Positions 10,438-23,262 of a DNA stretch of 32,249 nt are shown here, one piece after another. Under the pieces are notes generated by a model. It was not told the DNA's origin and searched no databases. It saw nothing but the letters and a program-made list of their open reading frames with translations. The number at the start of each line of letters is the position of its first letter. The stretch's first letter is position 1. Source of the DNA: Dehalococcoidia bacterium. Its GTDB lineage: Bacteria > Chloroflexota > Dehalococcoidia > UBA2979. The translations under genes and the position numbers were made by a program. The stretch covers positions 1 to 32,249 of the forward strand of contig SHYQ01000008.1 in the NCBI GenBank assembly GCA_009692765.1, written 5' to 3'.

Positions 10438-11157
10438 TCACGCCGAGGGCGGAGCGTCCACCTCGGCGGCGCGCAGCTCGCGCATGCGCCGCTCGTACAT
10501 CCGCTGCGCGACGAGCATCCAGGCGACCGCGCCCGCCGCGAGCCCGATGCGCAGCGCCGGGGCCTCCTCGAGCCTGCCGTCGTCCGTGAGCACCGCCGTG
10601 CCGAGGATGTAGCCGGCGCCCACCCACGCGACGTTGGCGACCGCCGCGCCGATGAAGTCGAGCGGCACCCACAGGCGCAGCGACATGCGCAGCGCGCCCG
10701 AGCCGAACGGACCGAGCGTCCGCGTGACGCTGTGCAGGTGGTAGAACGGCACCAGCCACAGCGCGCGCCCTTGCATCAGGGCGGCCGCCACCTTCAGCGT
10801 CGGTCCCAACCGCGTCCCCTCGATGTAGCGCGCCCCCCAGCGGCCCAGCGCGTAGGAGATCACGTCCCCAAGCACCGTCCCGGCGAGCGCCACGAGGAAC
10901 ACCACGCTGACGTTGCCCGTCCCCTGCGCGGCGGCGGCCCCGCCGAGGAACATGATCACGACCCCCGGGAACAGCATCCCCAGGCCGACCGTCGACTCTA
11001 TGAGCGCGGCGATGAAGACCATCGGCGTGCCGAAGCGCGCAAAGAGGTCGCGCACGAACAGGAACACGAAGTCCGTGATCGCGTTGAACCAGTCGTACGG
11101 GGCGCTGAGGTATTGCCACAGGTCCACGCGAGGGCGGCTCCGGCTTCGGTCGGTCAT
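10438..11157 (-). CDS. DedA-family (SNARE-associated/VTT domain) membrane protein
   Basis: FIESTVGLGMLFPGVVIMFLGG-type segment (AALIESTVGLGMLFPG), TVLGDVISYALGRWGARYI, multiple TM segments. Confidence 0.8.
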   Translation of the reverse strand: MTDRSRSRPRVDLWQYLSAPYDWFNAITDFVFLFVRDLFARFGTPMVFIAALIESTVGLGMLFPGVVIMFLGGAAAAQGTGNVSVVFLVALAGTVLGDVISYALGRWGARYIEGTRLGPTLKVAAALMQGRALWLVPFYHLHSVTRTLGPFGSGALRMSLRLWVPLDFIGAAVANVAWVGAGYILGTAVLTDDGRLEEAPALRIGLAAGAVAWMLVAQRMYERRMRELRAAEVDAPPSA

Positions 11158-11254
11158 GGGGGGTCCGGCGCGGGGAGGCGGGGACGGGCCCAGTCTCCCA
11201 CATCGTGCACCCTCGGCGGGGCCCGTCGCGCTCCGGCGGGGTCTGCGGGGCGCG

Positions 11255-11283
11255 TTGACCCCTCCCGCAGCCTCCTCTAGACT
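11255..11283 (+). promoter_or_regulatory. sigma70-like promoter of the rplU-rpmA operon
   Basis: TTGACC (11255-11260), exactly 17 nt, TAGACT (11278-11283). Confidence 0.75.
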
Positions 11284-11344
11284 TGTCGTTCGGCTCCCAG
11301 GAGGGTGTCCCAGAGTCTCCGGGACATCTCAGAGAAGGTCTTAC

Positions 11345-11659
11345 ATGTACGCCATCGTCCGCTTCCTCGGGAAGCAATACCGTGTGCGGCCCGGCGACCG
11401 GGTCATCGTCGACCGCATCGACGCCTCGGAGGGCGACGAGGTCGCGCTGGGCGAGGTCCTCCTCGTCGCCGACGACGACCGCACCACCGTCGGCGAGCCG
11501 GTCGTCTCCGGCGCGAGCGTCCGCGCCCGCATCGAGACGCACGACCGCGCCGCGAAGGTGACCTCCTTCGACTACAAGAACAAGACGCGCCAGAAGACCA
11601 TGCACGGCCACCGCCAGTTGCAGACGCGCGTCGTGATCACCGACATCACCGCCGGCTAG
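11345..11659 (+). CDS. rplU: 50S ribosomal protein L21
   Basis: [26 protein letters not shown]...[34 protein letters not shown] at 11345. Confidence 0.96.
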   Translation: MYAIVRFLGKQYRVRPGDRVIVDRIDASEGDEVALGEVLLVADDDRTTVGEPVVSGASVRARIETHDRAAKVTSFDYKNKTRQKTMHGHRQLQTRVVITDITAG

Positions 11660-11700
11660 CCCGTCCGACCGGTAGGCGAGCGGGCGCGAGGGAGACCGAG

Positions 11701-11997
11701 ATGGCACACAAGAAGTCCGGCGGCTCAAGCAGGAACGGACGCGACTCCGCGGCGCAGCGCCTCGGCGTGAAGCGCTCGGAGGGCCAGATCGTCACGGCCG
11801 GCTCGATCATCATCCGCCAGCGGGGCACGCGCGTGCACGCCGGCCTCAACGTCGGCGTCGGCAAGGATCACACGCTCTGGGCGCGCGTCCCCGGCACGGT
11901 GAAGTTCAGCGCGTACGCCAAGGGCGGCCGCAAGCAAGTCTCCATCATCGCGTTCGGCGCTGAGGCCGTCGCTGCCGGCGCCGAGGCCGCCTCGTAA
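11701..11997 (+). CDS. rpmA: 50S ribosomal protein L27
   Basis: [52 protein letters not shown]. Confidence 0.97.
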   Translation: MAHKKSGGSSRNGRDSAAQRLGVKRSEGQIVTAGSIIIRQRGTRVHAGLNVGVGKDHTLWARVPGTVKFSAYAKGGRKQVSIIAFGAEAVAAGAEAAS

Positions 11998-12040
11998 CGT
12001 CGCGCCTGCACCCACCCCGATCGCTCGAAGGGAACGGCCC

Positions 12041-12277
12041 GTGAAAGCCACGATCCACCCGAAATACGAACTCGCGACCGTCACCTGCGGCTCCTGCGCC
12101 GCCACCTGGGAGACGCGCTCGACGAAGCCGGTGATCCACGTCGACGTCTGCTCGAACTGCCACCCGTTCTTCACGGGCGAGCAGCGCATCGTCGACACCG
12201 CCGGCCGCGTCGAGCGGTTCCGCCGCCGCTACGCCGGCGGCGCCGCTGCCGCGACGGACGCCGCACCGAAGGCATAG
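12041..12277 (+). CDS. rpmE: 50S ribosomal protein L31 (zinc-binding type)
   Basis: MKATIHPKYELATVTCGSCAATWETRSTKPVIHVDVCSNCHPFFTGEQRIVDTAGRVERF; GTG start. Confidence 0.96.
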   Translation: MKATIHPKYELATVTCGSCAATWETRSTKPVIHVDVCSNCHPFFTGEQRIVDTAGRVERFRRRYAGGAAAATDAAPKA

Positions 12278-12305
12278 GCCGCGGTCCCCGCCGTATGAAC
12301 GCGCG

Positions 12306-12331
12306 CGAGGGCGGCCGGAAGGCCGCCTTCG
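12306..12331 (+). terminator. hairpin terminator after rpmE
   Basis: CGAGGGCGGCC-GGAA-GGCCGCCTTCG. Confidence 0.6.
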
Positions 12332-12359
12332 TGCTATCCGTGCACATGCGAGGAGGCGG

Positions 12360-12863
12360 ATGCCCGCTCCGATGATCCGCCGGATCCGCGCGCATGAGGG
12401 CGTGCCGTACCGCGATATCCGGCTGCGCGCCCTCGCCGACGCTCCTCGCGCGTTCGGCACCACGCTCGCCGAGGCCGCGGCACGCCCCGCGCCGTGGTGG
12501 GACGAGCGGGCGCAGGCGACCGCGCAGGGCGGCCGCGCCGCGCTCTTCGTCGCAGCGGTCGACGAGCGCTGGTGCGGCCTCATCGGTGGCGAGTTGCCGG
12601 AGGCGACCGCGACCGCCGAGGTGATCTCGATGTGGGTCGAGCCCGCGTGGCGGCGTCACGGCGTCGCCGCGCGGCTGCTGGACGCCGTCGCGGGCTGGGG
12701 CATGCAGCACGACGCCACCGCGATGGAGTTGTGGGTCACAGAGGGCAACGTCCCCGCCATCGCGCTGTACGAGGGCTACGCGTTCGCGTTCACCAGCGAC
12801 TCGCGAGCGCACGCGTCGCAACAAGGCCTCCTCGAACGCTGCATGCGCCGCGCCCTCCGCTGA
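12360..12863 (+). CDS. GNAT-family N-acetyltransferase
   Basis: MWVEPAWRRHGVAARLLDAVAGW...LWVTEGNVPAIALYEGYAF. Confidence 0.85.
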   Translation: MPAPMIRRIRAHEGVPYRDIRLRALADAPRAFGTTLAEAAARPAPWWDERAQATAQGGRAALFVAAVDERWCGLIGGELPEATATAEVISMWVEPAWRRHGVAARLLDAVAGWGMQHDATAMELWVTEGNVPAIALYEGYAFAFTSDSRAHASQQGLLERCMRRALR

Positions 12864-12926
12864 GGCGGGCGAGGCCACCCGCCCCGCGCGGTGCACGTTG
12901 ACGCGTCCGGCGCGTACGCTGGCCCC

Positions 12927-13838
12927 GTGAGCAGCAGAGCGAGCACCCCCAACTACGGCGGCCAGGCGGTCGTCGAGGGCGTCATGATGCGCGGCGCGAC
13001 GGCGATGGCGGTCGCCGTGCGCCGCCCCGACGGCACCGTGATCAGCCGCGCCGAGCCGCTGCGCGGCCTGTCGAGGACGCGCCTGCGCGCCGTGCCGCTG
13101 CTGCGCGGCATCCTCGTGCTGTTCGAGACGCTGCAACTGGGCATGCGCGCGCTGGCGTGGTCCGCGGCGGTCGCCGCCGGCGCGGTCAACGAGCGTGGCG
13201 AGGGCGGCGCGCTGGGCATCCTCGACCGGGCCGTGCTGCTCAGCGCGTTCGCCGTGGGCGTGCTCGCGTTCTTCGTCGGCCCGGTCCTGCTGACGGCGTG
13301 GCTCGACGGCGTCGCTCCGGCGCGCTGGATCTCCCTCGCTGCGGAGGGCGCGATCCGCATCGCGCTGCTGCTCGTGTACATGTGGAACCTCGGGCGCAAG
13401 GGCGAGATCCGCCGGGTGTTCCAGTACCACGGGGCGGAGCACATGACGATCTACGCGCTCGAAGATGGGCGCGATCTCAGCGTCCCCGCGATCCGCCGCT
13501 ACCCGAAGGAGCACCCGCGCTGCGGCACGTCGTTCCTGCTCACCGTCGCGCTCGTCTCGATCGTCGTGTTCGCGTTCGCCGGCACTGAGCCGCTCTGGTG
13601 GCGCTTCGCCTCGCGGCTGCTGCTGATCCCCCTCGTCGCCGCGGTGGCGTACGAGGCGATCCGCTTCGCCGGCTTCCACCAGCGCTGGCCCGCGGTGCGC
13701 TGGCTCTTCGCCGCGAACATCGCGCTCCAGCGGCTCACGACGCTGCCCCCCGACGACGAGCAGATCCAGGTCGCGATCACCGCGATGCAGCGGTGTCGCG
13801 ACGAGGAACGCGCGCACGCCGCGCGCGCCACCGCGTGA
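12927..13838 (+). CDS. DUF1385/YqhQ-family protein
   Basis: NYGGQAVVEGVMMRGATAMAVAVRRPDG...FQYHGAEHMTIYALE...HPRCGTSFL; GTG at 12927 preferred over GTG at 12891. Confidence 0.9.
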   Translation: MSSRASTPNYGGQAVVEGVMMRGATAMAVAVRRPDGTVISRAEPLRGLSRTRLRAVPLLRGILVLFETLQLGMRALAWSAAVAAGAVNERGEGGALGILDRAVLLSAFAVGVLAFFVGPVLLTAWLDGVAPARWISLAAEGAIRIALLLVYMWNLGRKGEIRRVFQYHGAEHMTIYALEDGRDLSVPAIRRYPKEHPRCGTSFLLTVALVSIVVFAFAGTEPLWWRFASRLLLIPLVAAVAYEAIRFAGFHQRWPAVRWLFAANIALQRLTTLPPDDEQIQVAITAMQRCRDEERAHAARATA

Positions 13839-13868
13839 TGAGCGTGGCGTGATGAGCGTGGCGTGATG
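13833..13868. repeat. 14-bp tandem repeat at the DUF1385/nitroreductase junction
   Basis: GCGTGATGAGCGTG x2 plus partial GCGTGATG. Confidence 0.9.
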
Positions 13869-14492
13869 GCTGGCGCCGGCTTCGACGCGGATGGGATGGA
13901 CGCCGCGATCCGCGCGCGCCGCTCGATCCGCGGCCTGGAGGGGCCGCCGCTGCCGCCGGAGCAGGTTGACGCGCTCGTCGCGCTCGCGCTCACCGCGCCC
14001 GCGCCGCACCACACCGAGCCCTGGCGCTTCGTCGAGGTGTCGCCCGCGCGCCGGGAGGCGCTCGCCGTCGCGATGGGCGACGCGTGGGCGGCCGATCTCG
14101 CACGCGACGGGCTGCCGGAGGCGCGCCGCGCGTGGGCGCTGGCGCGGTCGCACCGCCGCGTCGTGGACGCGCCGACGCTGCTGCTCGGCTGCCTCGTGGC
14201 GGACGGCCTCAACGCCTACGCCGACGACCGCCGCGCGCGCGCCGAGTGGGGGCTAGCGCAGCACTCGTTTGGGGCGGCGTTGCAGAACATCCTGCTGGGC
14301 GCATCGGCGCGCGGCCTGGCCGCGTACTGGATCTCCGCGCCGCTCTACGCGCCCGAGGCGGTGCGTAGCGCCCTCGACCTCGATGAGGCGTGGCAGCCGC
14401 AGGCGCTCGTCTGTATCGGCCGCCTGCGCGCGGACTACGCGCCATTCGAGCGCCCCGCGCGCGACGTGACGCGCTTCCTCGTGCGGCGGTAG
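13866..14492 (+). CDS. nitroreductase-family protein resembling the FbiB C-terminal domain
   Basis: RRSIRGLEGPPLPPEQVDALVALALTAPAPHHTEPWRFVEV; ILLGASARGLAAYWISAPLY. Confidence 0.7.
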   Translation: MAGAGFDADGMDAAIRARRSIRGLEGPPLPPEQVDALVALALTAPAPHHTEPWRFVEVSPARREALAVAMGDAWAADLARDGLPEARRAWALARSHRRVVDAPTLLLGCLVADGLNAYADDRRARAEWGLAQHSFGAALQNILLGASARGLAAYWISAPLYAPEAVRSALDLDEAWQPQALVCIGRLRADYAPFERPARDVTRFLVRR

Positions 14493-14539
14493 GCGCCGCG
14501 GGCGGCCCCGCAGGCGAGCGGGACGTCGAGGTGCTGTGT

Positions 14540-14790
14540 GAGGCGGCCCACCCCCTGCCCCCTCCCTGCGCGGGAGGGGGTTCAAGAAGGAGAAAGGTAA
14601 TGCGAGGGGGCTGCGCCCCTCGCGCTCCCAGCGGAACGCGCGCGGCAGGCGCGCGATCCGAGGCGGAGCGCGAGGCCGCGCGATCCGAAAGCCCCCTTCC
14701 CGCGAGGGAAGGGGGTTGGGGGATGGGCGAAATCTCATTCTGATGTCAGACCCCCTCCCGCGCAGGGAGGGGGTAGGGGGTGGGCCGCCC
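14540..14790. repeat. mosaic hairpin repeat block D
   Basis: CCCCCTCCCTGCGCGGGAGGGGG hairpin, GCGAGGGGGCTGCGCCCCTCGCGCTCCCAGCGGAACGCGCGCGGCAGGCGCGCG core, and further CCCCCTTCCCGCGAGGGAAGGGGG hairpins. Confidence 0.85.
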
Positions 14791-14893
14791 CGCGCAAGCA
14801 CCTCGGCGCTGCTCGCCACGCAGCCCGCGGCGCGGGATGATCGCTTCACTCCGACTCAGGCAGACGACGTACCACGATGCGACAGGAACCTCG

Positions 14894-15310
14894 ATGACCA
14901 CCGCGAACCCACTCGAAGAGGGCCTGGCGCTCACCCTCGACTTCGACAAGCTCACGAAGGCGGCGGAGACGCCCGGCATCCTGCCCTGCGCGGTGCAGAA
15001 CGTCGACACGGGCGAGGTGATCCTGATCGCCTACGTCAACGAACTCGCGCTGAAGACCGCGATCGCGCGCAGGCTCCCGGTGTTCTGGAGCACCTCGCGT
15101 CGCGAGCTGTGGATCAAGGGCGACACGTCCGGTGAGACGTACGCGCTGCTCGAGGTGCGCGTGAACTGCGAGCAGAACTCGCTCGTCTACCGCGTGCGCC
15201 CGAATCGCGGCGGCATCTGCCACACGCACAACCAGCACGGCGACGCGCGCAACTGCTACTACCGCTCACTCGACTTCGAGACGATGGGGCTGCGCAACCT
15301 CGACCCATAG
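14894..15310 (+). CDS. hisI: phosphoribosyl-AMP cyclohydrolase
   Basis: VILIAYVNELALKTAI...FWSTSRRELWIKGDTSGE...HTHNQHGDARNCYYRSL; internal ATG at 14894 is the likely start. Confidence 0.92.
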   Translation: MTTANPLEEGLALTLDFDKLTKAAETPGILPCAVQNVDTGEVILIAYVNELALKTAIARRLPVFWSTSRRELWIKGDTSGETYALLEVRVNCEQNSLVYRVRPNRGGICHTHNQHGDARNCYYRSLDFETMGLRNLDP

Positions 15311-15341
15311 ACCGCTCGCCGCGGGCGCGCACCGTCGAGGG

Positions 15342-16118
15342 CTACGGGGCCGTCGGCTCCACCGGCCGCACCGCTACGCCGCGCGACTCGAGGTACCGCT
15401 TGAGGTCGGGGACGGTGTACGCCCCGAAGTGGAAGATCGAGGCCGCCAGCACCGCGTCCGCGCCGCCCTCGACGAGCGCGTCGTAGAGGTGCTCCGGCTT
15501 CCCCGCGCCGCCCGAGGCGATCAGCGGCAGGTGCACCGCCTCGCGCATCGCGCGCAACAGCGGCAGGTCGTACCCCTCCTGGTGGCCATCGGTATCCATC
15601 GAGGTCACGAGCAACTCGCCTGCCCCGCGCTCCTCGGCCTCACGCGCCCACTCCACGGCGTCGCGTCCGGTCCCCGTGCGGCCGCCGTAGGTGAAGACGT
15701 CCCAGCGCCCGGGCGCGACACGGCGCACGTCGATGGCGACGACGATGCACTGCGAGCCGAAGCCGCGCGCACCCTCGGTGATCAGCTCGGGGCGCTCGAA
15801 GGCGGCGGTGTTGATCGAGACCTTGTCCGCGCCCGCCTCGAGCATCCGTCGCACGTCGCCCGTCGCGCGCACGCCGCCGCCCACGGTGAGCGGGATGAAC
15901 ACCTGGTCGGCCGTGCGCTGGATCACCTCGTATACGCTCTCGCGTTCGCTGGAGGACGCCGTGATGTCGAGGAACACAAGTTCGTCCGCGCCGTCCTGGT
16001 CGTGCTTGCGCGCCAGTTCCACCGGGTCGCCGGCGTCGCGCAGATCGACGAACGACACGCCCTTCACGACGCGCCCGCGATCGACGTCGAAGCACGGAAT
16101 GATGCGCTTGGTGAGCAT
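15342..16118 (-). CDS. hisF: imidazole glycerol phosphate synthase, cyclase subunit
   Basis: [36 protein letters not shown]...[10 protein letters not shown]...IASGGAG. Confidence 0.97.
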   Translation of the reverse strand: MLTKRIIPCFDVDRGRVVKGVSFVDLRDAGDPVELARKHDQDGADELVFLDITASSSERESVYEVIQRTADQVFIPLTVGGGVRATGDVRRMLEAGADKVSINTAAFERPELITEGARGFGSQCIVVAIDVRRVAPGRWDVFTYGGRTGTGRDAVEWAREAEERGAGELLVTSMDTDGHQEGYDLPLLRAMREAVHLPLIASGGAGKPEHLYDALVEGGADAVLAASIFHFGAYTVPDLKRYLESRGVAVRPVEPTAP

Positions 16119-16133
16119 CGGCGGGCCCCCGCC

Positions 16134-16862
16134 CTACGCCCGCGCCGCGGCGCCGGCGACCGCCATCGCCTCGCGCAGCGCGACGTCGCCGGTGTACAGC
16201 GCGCGCCCGACGATCGCGCCCTCGACGCCGGCCGCCGCGAGCGCGCGCAGGTCGCCGAGCGAACCCACGCCGCCGGCCGCGATCACGCGCACATCGGTGC
16301 GTGCGAGCAGACGCGCGTACGCCTCGACGTTCGGGCCGCCCTCGACGCCGTCGCGCGCGATGTCGGTGTACACGATGCGCCGCACCCCCGCGTCGACGAG
16401 CCGCGCGACGAACTCCAGCGCGTCGAGCTCGGTCGTCTCGGTCCACCCCTCGAGGCTGACCATCCCGTCGCGCGCGTCCACCGAGACGATCAATCGGTCG
16501 CCCGCCAGCGCGACCGCGTCGCGCAGCAGCGCCGGGTCCTTCACCGCGGCCGTGCCGATCACGACCCGCTGCACGCCGCCCTCGAGGGTCGCTCGCAGCG
16601 CGGCGAGGGTGCGGATGCCGCCACCCGTTTGCACCGGAGTCGCTACTGCCTCGGCGATCGCGCGCACGATCGCGGCGTTGGTCTGCAACCCGTCGCGCGC
16701 GCCGTCAAGGTCGACGACGTGGATGCGCGTGGCGCCCTCGGCGGCCCAGCGGCGCGCCATCGCGACGGGGTCGTCGCCGAAGACGGTCTCGCGCGCGTAG
16801 TCGCCCTGCGCCAGGCGGACGCACCGTCCGCCGCGGATGTCGATCGCCGGGATCACCTCCAC
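16134..16862 (-). CDS. hisA: ProFAR isomerase (HisA)
   Basis: MEVIPAIDIRGGRCVRLAQGDYARETVFGDDPVAMARRW...VQTGGGIRT...YTDIARDGVEGGPN. Confidence 0.96.
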   Translation of the reverse strand: MEVIPAIDIRGGRCVRLAQGDYARETVFGDDPVAMARRWAAEGATRIHVVDLDGARDGLQTNAAIVRAIAEAVATPVQTGGGIRTLAALRATLEGGVQRVVIGTAAVKDPALLRDAVALAGDRLIVSVDARDGMVSLEGWTETTELDALEFVARLVDAGVRRIVYTDIARDGVEGGPNVEAYARLLARTDVRVIAAGGVGSLGDLRALAAAGVEGAIVGRALYTGDVALREAMAVAGAAARA

Positions 16863-16889
16863 GCTGGCGCTCCCCTCGACCGCGGCGAT

Positions 16890-17540
16890 CTAGCGCGCCG
16901 CCGCGACGGGCGCGATCGAGCCGCGCTCGCGCGCGAGGCGCACGAAGTTGTCGTAGAGCCGCAGCCCCCACGGGCCGGACTTCTCCGGATGGAACTGCGT
17001 CGCCAGGACGTTGTCCCGCCCCACCGCCGAGGGAAAGCGCACGCCGAGGTAGTCGGTCTCGCCGACCACCACGGCCGGATCCGCGGGTGCGGCGTAGTAG
17101 GAGTGGACGAAGTAGAAGTACGAGTCCTGCGGGATACCCTCGAACACCGGGTGCGGCTCGCGCAGGTGCACCGTGTTCCACCCCATGTGCGGCACCGTCA
17201 TCCCCCGGGGGAAGCGCACGATGCGGCCCGCGAACACGCCGAGGCACGGGTGCTCGCCCTCCTCCTCCGACACGTCGAAGAGCGCCTGCATCCCCATGCA
17301 CACGCCGAGGAACGGCCGTCCGGAGGCGATGTAGTCGCGGATCGATCCGTCGAGGCCGCGCTCGCGCAGGTTGCGCATCGTGTCGGCGGCGGCGCCGACG
17401 CCGGGGAGGATCAGCGCCCGCGCGCCCTCGACGGTATGGGGATCGGCGGAGATCTGCGCCTCGACGCCGGCGCGCGCGACCGCCCGCGCCACGCTGCGCA
17501 GGTTGCCCGCGCCGTAGTCGACGATCACCAGGTCCGCCAT
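16890..17540 (-). CDS. hisH: imidazole glycerol phosphate synthase, glutaminase subunit
   Basis: MADLVIVDYGAGNLRSVARAV...PFLGVCMGMQALFDVSEEE...ATQFHPEKSG; start at 17540. Confidence 0.95.
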   Translation of the reverse strand: MADLVIVDYGAGNLRSVARAVARAGVEAQISADPHTVEGARALILPGVGAAADTMRNLRERGLDGSIRDYIASGRPFLGVCMGMQALFDVSEEEGEHPCLGVFAGRIVRFPRGMTVPHMGWNTVHLREPHPVFEGIPQDSYFYFVHSYYAAPADPAVVVGETDYLGVRFPSAVGRDNVLATQFHPEKSGPWGLRLYDNFVRLARERGSIAPVAAAR

Positions 17541-17665
17541 CGCCCGCTCCCAGCCTCCGTGCGGAAGAACTCCTTCCCAGTGTACCGACGCGCCTCGCCG
17601 GCCGCCGTGAGGGAACGCCCCACGGCGCGCGCCCCACCGCGCACGCCCCGCGGTATCCTCGGCGC

Positions 17666-21301
<3,636 letters not shown>

Positions 21302-21378
21302 TCACCGGCGCACCGCGGCGCTAGGCTACGACCTCGGAGCCCCCGCGCCGTCATGTGGGGGCCGGAGGAGGTCGTGCG

Positions 21379-21744
21379 ATGCGCCGGACGCGGTTGAGCC
21401 TGTACTACCTGGCCGGTTACCTGATCCCCTCTGGGGTGCTGTTGCTGGTGCTGGGCAGCGGCGCGCTCAAGACGCTCGGATCGGATAGGGACTATGGGCC
21501 GCACGTCACGCGCGTCCTGGGCATCATGCTGCTCGTGCTCGGCGTGCTGATCGTGCAGTTCATCCGCCATCGCGTGGAAGCGCTGTACTCGACGATCGTG
21601 GTCGTGCGAGTCGCGATCGTGGCAACGTTTCTGGGGGTCTACGCGAACTCGGGCGATCCGGTCTGGCTCCTGCTGGCCGTCGTCGTAGGGATCGGCGTCG
21701 TGCTCACCGGCACGAGCATGCTGCTCGACCGGCGAGGGCAGTGA
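21379..21744 (+). CDS. small multi-pass membrane protein
   Basis: Three to four hydrophobic segments; preceded by GGAGGAGG. Confidence 0.65.
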   Translation: MRRTRLSLYYLAGYLIPSGVLLLVLGSGALKTLGSDRDYGPHVTRVLGIMLLVLGVLIVQFIRHRVEALYSTIVVVRVAIVATFLGVYANSGDPVWLLLAVVVGIGVVLTGTSMLLDRRGQ

Positions 21745-21751
21745 CGCGCGT

Positions 21752-22885
21752 GTGACCGCCACCCCTGACGACGTGAAGCGCTTCCGCGCCTTCCTCCAGG
21801 AGGAGGTCGATGGCATCTACACCTACCAGCGGCTCGCGGCGCTCGAGGCGGAGCCGCGGCTGCGCGAAGTGTACGAACGCCTCGCGACGATGGAGGTGCG
21901 CCACCTCGAGCTGTGGCAGACGCAGCTGCGCAACGCGGGCGTCGACGCGACGCCCGGCCGCCCCTCGACGAAGGCGCGCTTCCTGATGTGGGTCGCGCGC
22001 CGCTTCGGCAGCGGCACGGTGCTGCCGATCATCAAGGCGTTCGAGCGCGACGCGACCGACATGTACACCGGCGACCCGATCGCCGAGGCCGCGGGCCTCC
22101 CGGCCGACGAGGCGCAGCACGCGCGCATCTTCTCCGCGCTCGGGCGCAGCACCTCCGGCGTGCAGGGCTCGCTGATCGGGCGCATCGAGACGCGCCATCG
22201 CGCGCTCGGCGGCGGGAACGCGCTGCGCGCGGCGGTGCTCGGCGCGAACGACGGCCTCGTCTCGAACCTCGCGCTGATCGCGGGGTTCGCCGGCGCGGCG
22301 CCCGGGCAGGGCGCGATCGTCCTCGCAGGCATGGCGGGCCTCGTCGCCGGCGCCTCCTCGATGGCGCTCGGCGAGTGGATCTCCGTGACCTCCTCGCGCG
22401 AGGCAGCCGAGGCGCAGATCGCCGCCGAGCGCGAGGAGCTGGCGCTCGACCCCGACGCGGAGCGCGACGAACTGGCGCTGATCTACCAGGCGAAGGGCTT
22501 GCCCCGCGACGCGGCCGAGCGCCTCGCTGCCGTGCTGATGGCCGACCCGGAGGGCGCCCTGGGCGCCCTCGCGCGGGAGGAGCTGGGGATCGTCCCGGAG
22601 GACCTCGGCTCGCCGTGGACCGCCGCAACCGCTTCGTTCATCCTCTTCGCGTTCGGCGCGGTGATCCCGCTGCTCCCGTTCCTGCTGATGACGGGCGGCC
22701 CGGCGATCGTGCTGAGCGCCGCGCTCTCGGCGATCGCGCTGTTCGGCACGGGCGCGGCGATCACGTTGCTCACGGGCCGGAGCGCGTGGTTCGGCGGCAT
22801 GCGCCAGCTCGTCCTCGGACTGCTCGCCGCCGCGCTGACGTACGTCATCGGCACGCTCATCGGCGGCGTCACGGGCGCGCTCTAG
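21752..22885 (+). CDS. ferritin-like/rubrerythrin domain fused to a VIT1/CCC1-type transporter (MbfA-like)
   Basis: N-terminal FLQEEVDGIYTYQRLA...MEVRHLELW; C-terminal RAAVLGANDGLVSNLALIAGFAGA...GLVAGASSMALGEWISVTSSREAAEAQ. Confidence 0.85.
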   Translation: MTATPDDVKRFRAFLQEEVDGIYTYQRLAALEAEPRLREVYERLATMEVRHLELWQTQLRNAGVDATPGRPSTKARFLMWVARRFGSGTVLPIIKAFERDATDMYTGDPIAEAAGLPADEAQHARIFSALGRSTSGVQGSLIGRIETRHRALGGGNALRAAVLGANDGLVSNLALIAGFAGAAPGQGAIVLAGMAGLVAGASSMALGEWISVTSSREAAEAQIAAEREELALDPDAERDELALIYQAKGLPRDAAERLAAVLMADPEGALGALAREELGIVPEDLGSPWTAATASFILFAFGAVIPLLPFLLMTGGPAIVLSAALSAIALFGTGAAITLLTGRSAWFGGMRQLVLGLLAAALTYVIGTLIGGVTGAL

Positions 22886-22934
22886 GAACGGGCCACGCGC
22901 GCGCCGCGTCGAGGTCACATCTCGCATCGAGCAC

Positions 22935-23175
22935 TCCGGGGGCGGCCACCCCCTGCCCCTTCCTGCGCGGGAAGGGAACCCTCACCCCCGGCCCCTCTCC
23001 CGCTCCGCGGGAGAGGGGAGGAGAAGGCAGCAGGGTGATGCGAGGGGGCTGCGCCCCTCGCGCTCCCGGCGGAACGGCGCGCGGCAGGCGCGCCTCGAAC
23101 GCAGATCAGAATCCTCGCCCACGGCAGTGGGAGCGGGCAGGGTAAGGGCGCACAACCAGCGCGCCCTGCGGGGGT
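22935..23175. repeat. mosaic hairpin repeat block E
   Basis: 22978-23152 aligns to the reverse complement of 7522-7697 with about 11 mismatches over about 175 bp. Confidence 0.9.
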
Positions 23176-23262
23176 TGGACGTGGGCCGTCCCGCACGGCG
23201 CCTCGCACGGGCGGTCTCGCGCTCGCGGTGCCACGCGCGCCCTGCGCGCGCAGCGCCGCAGA

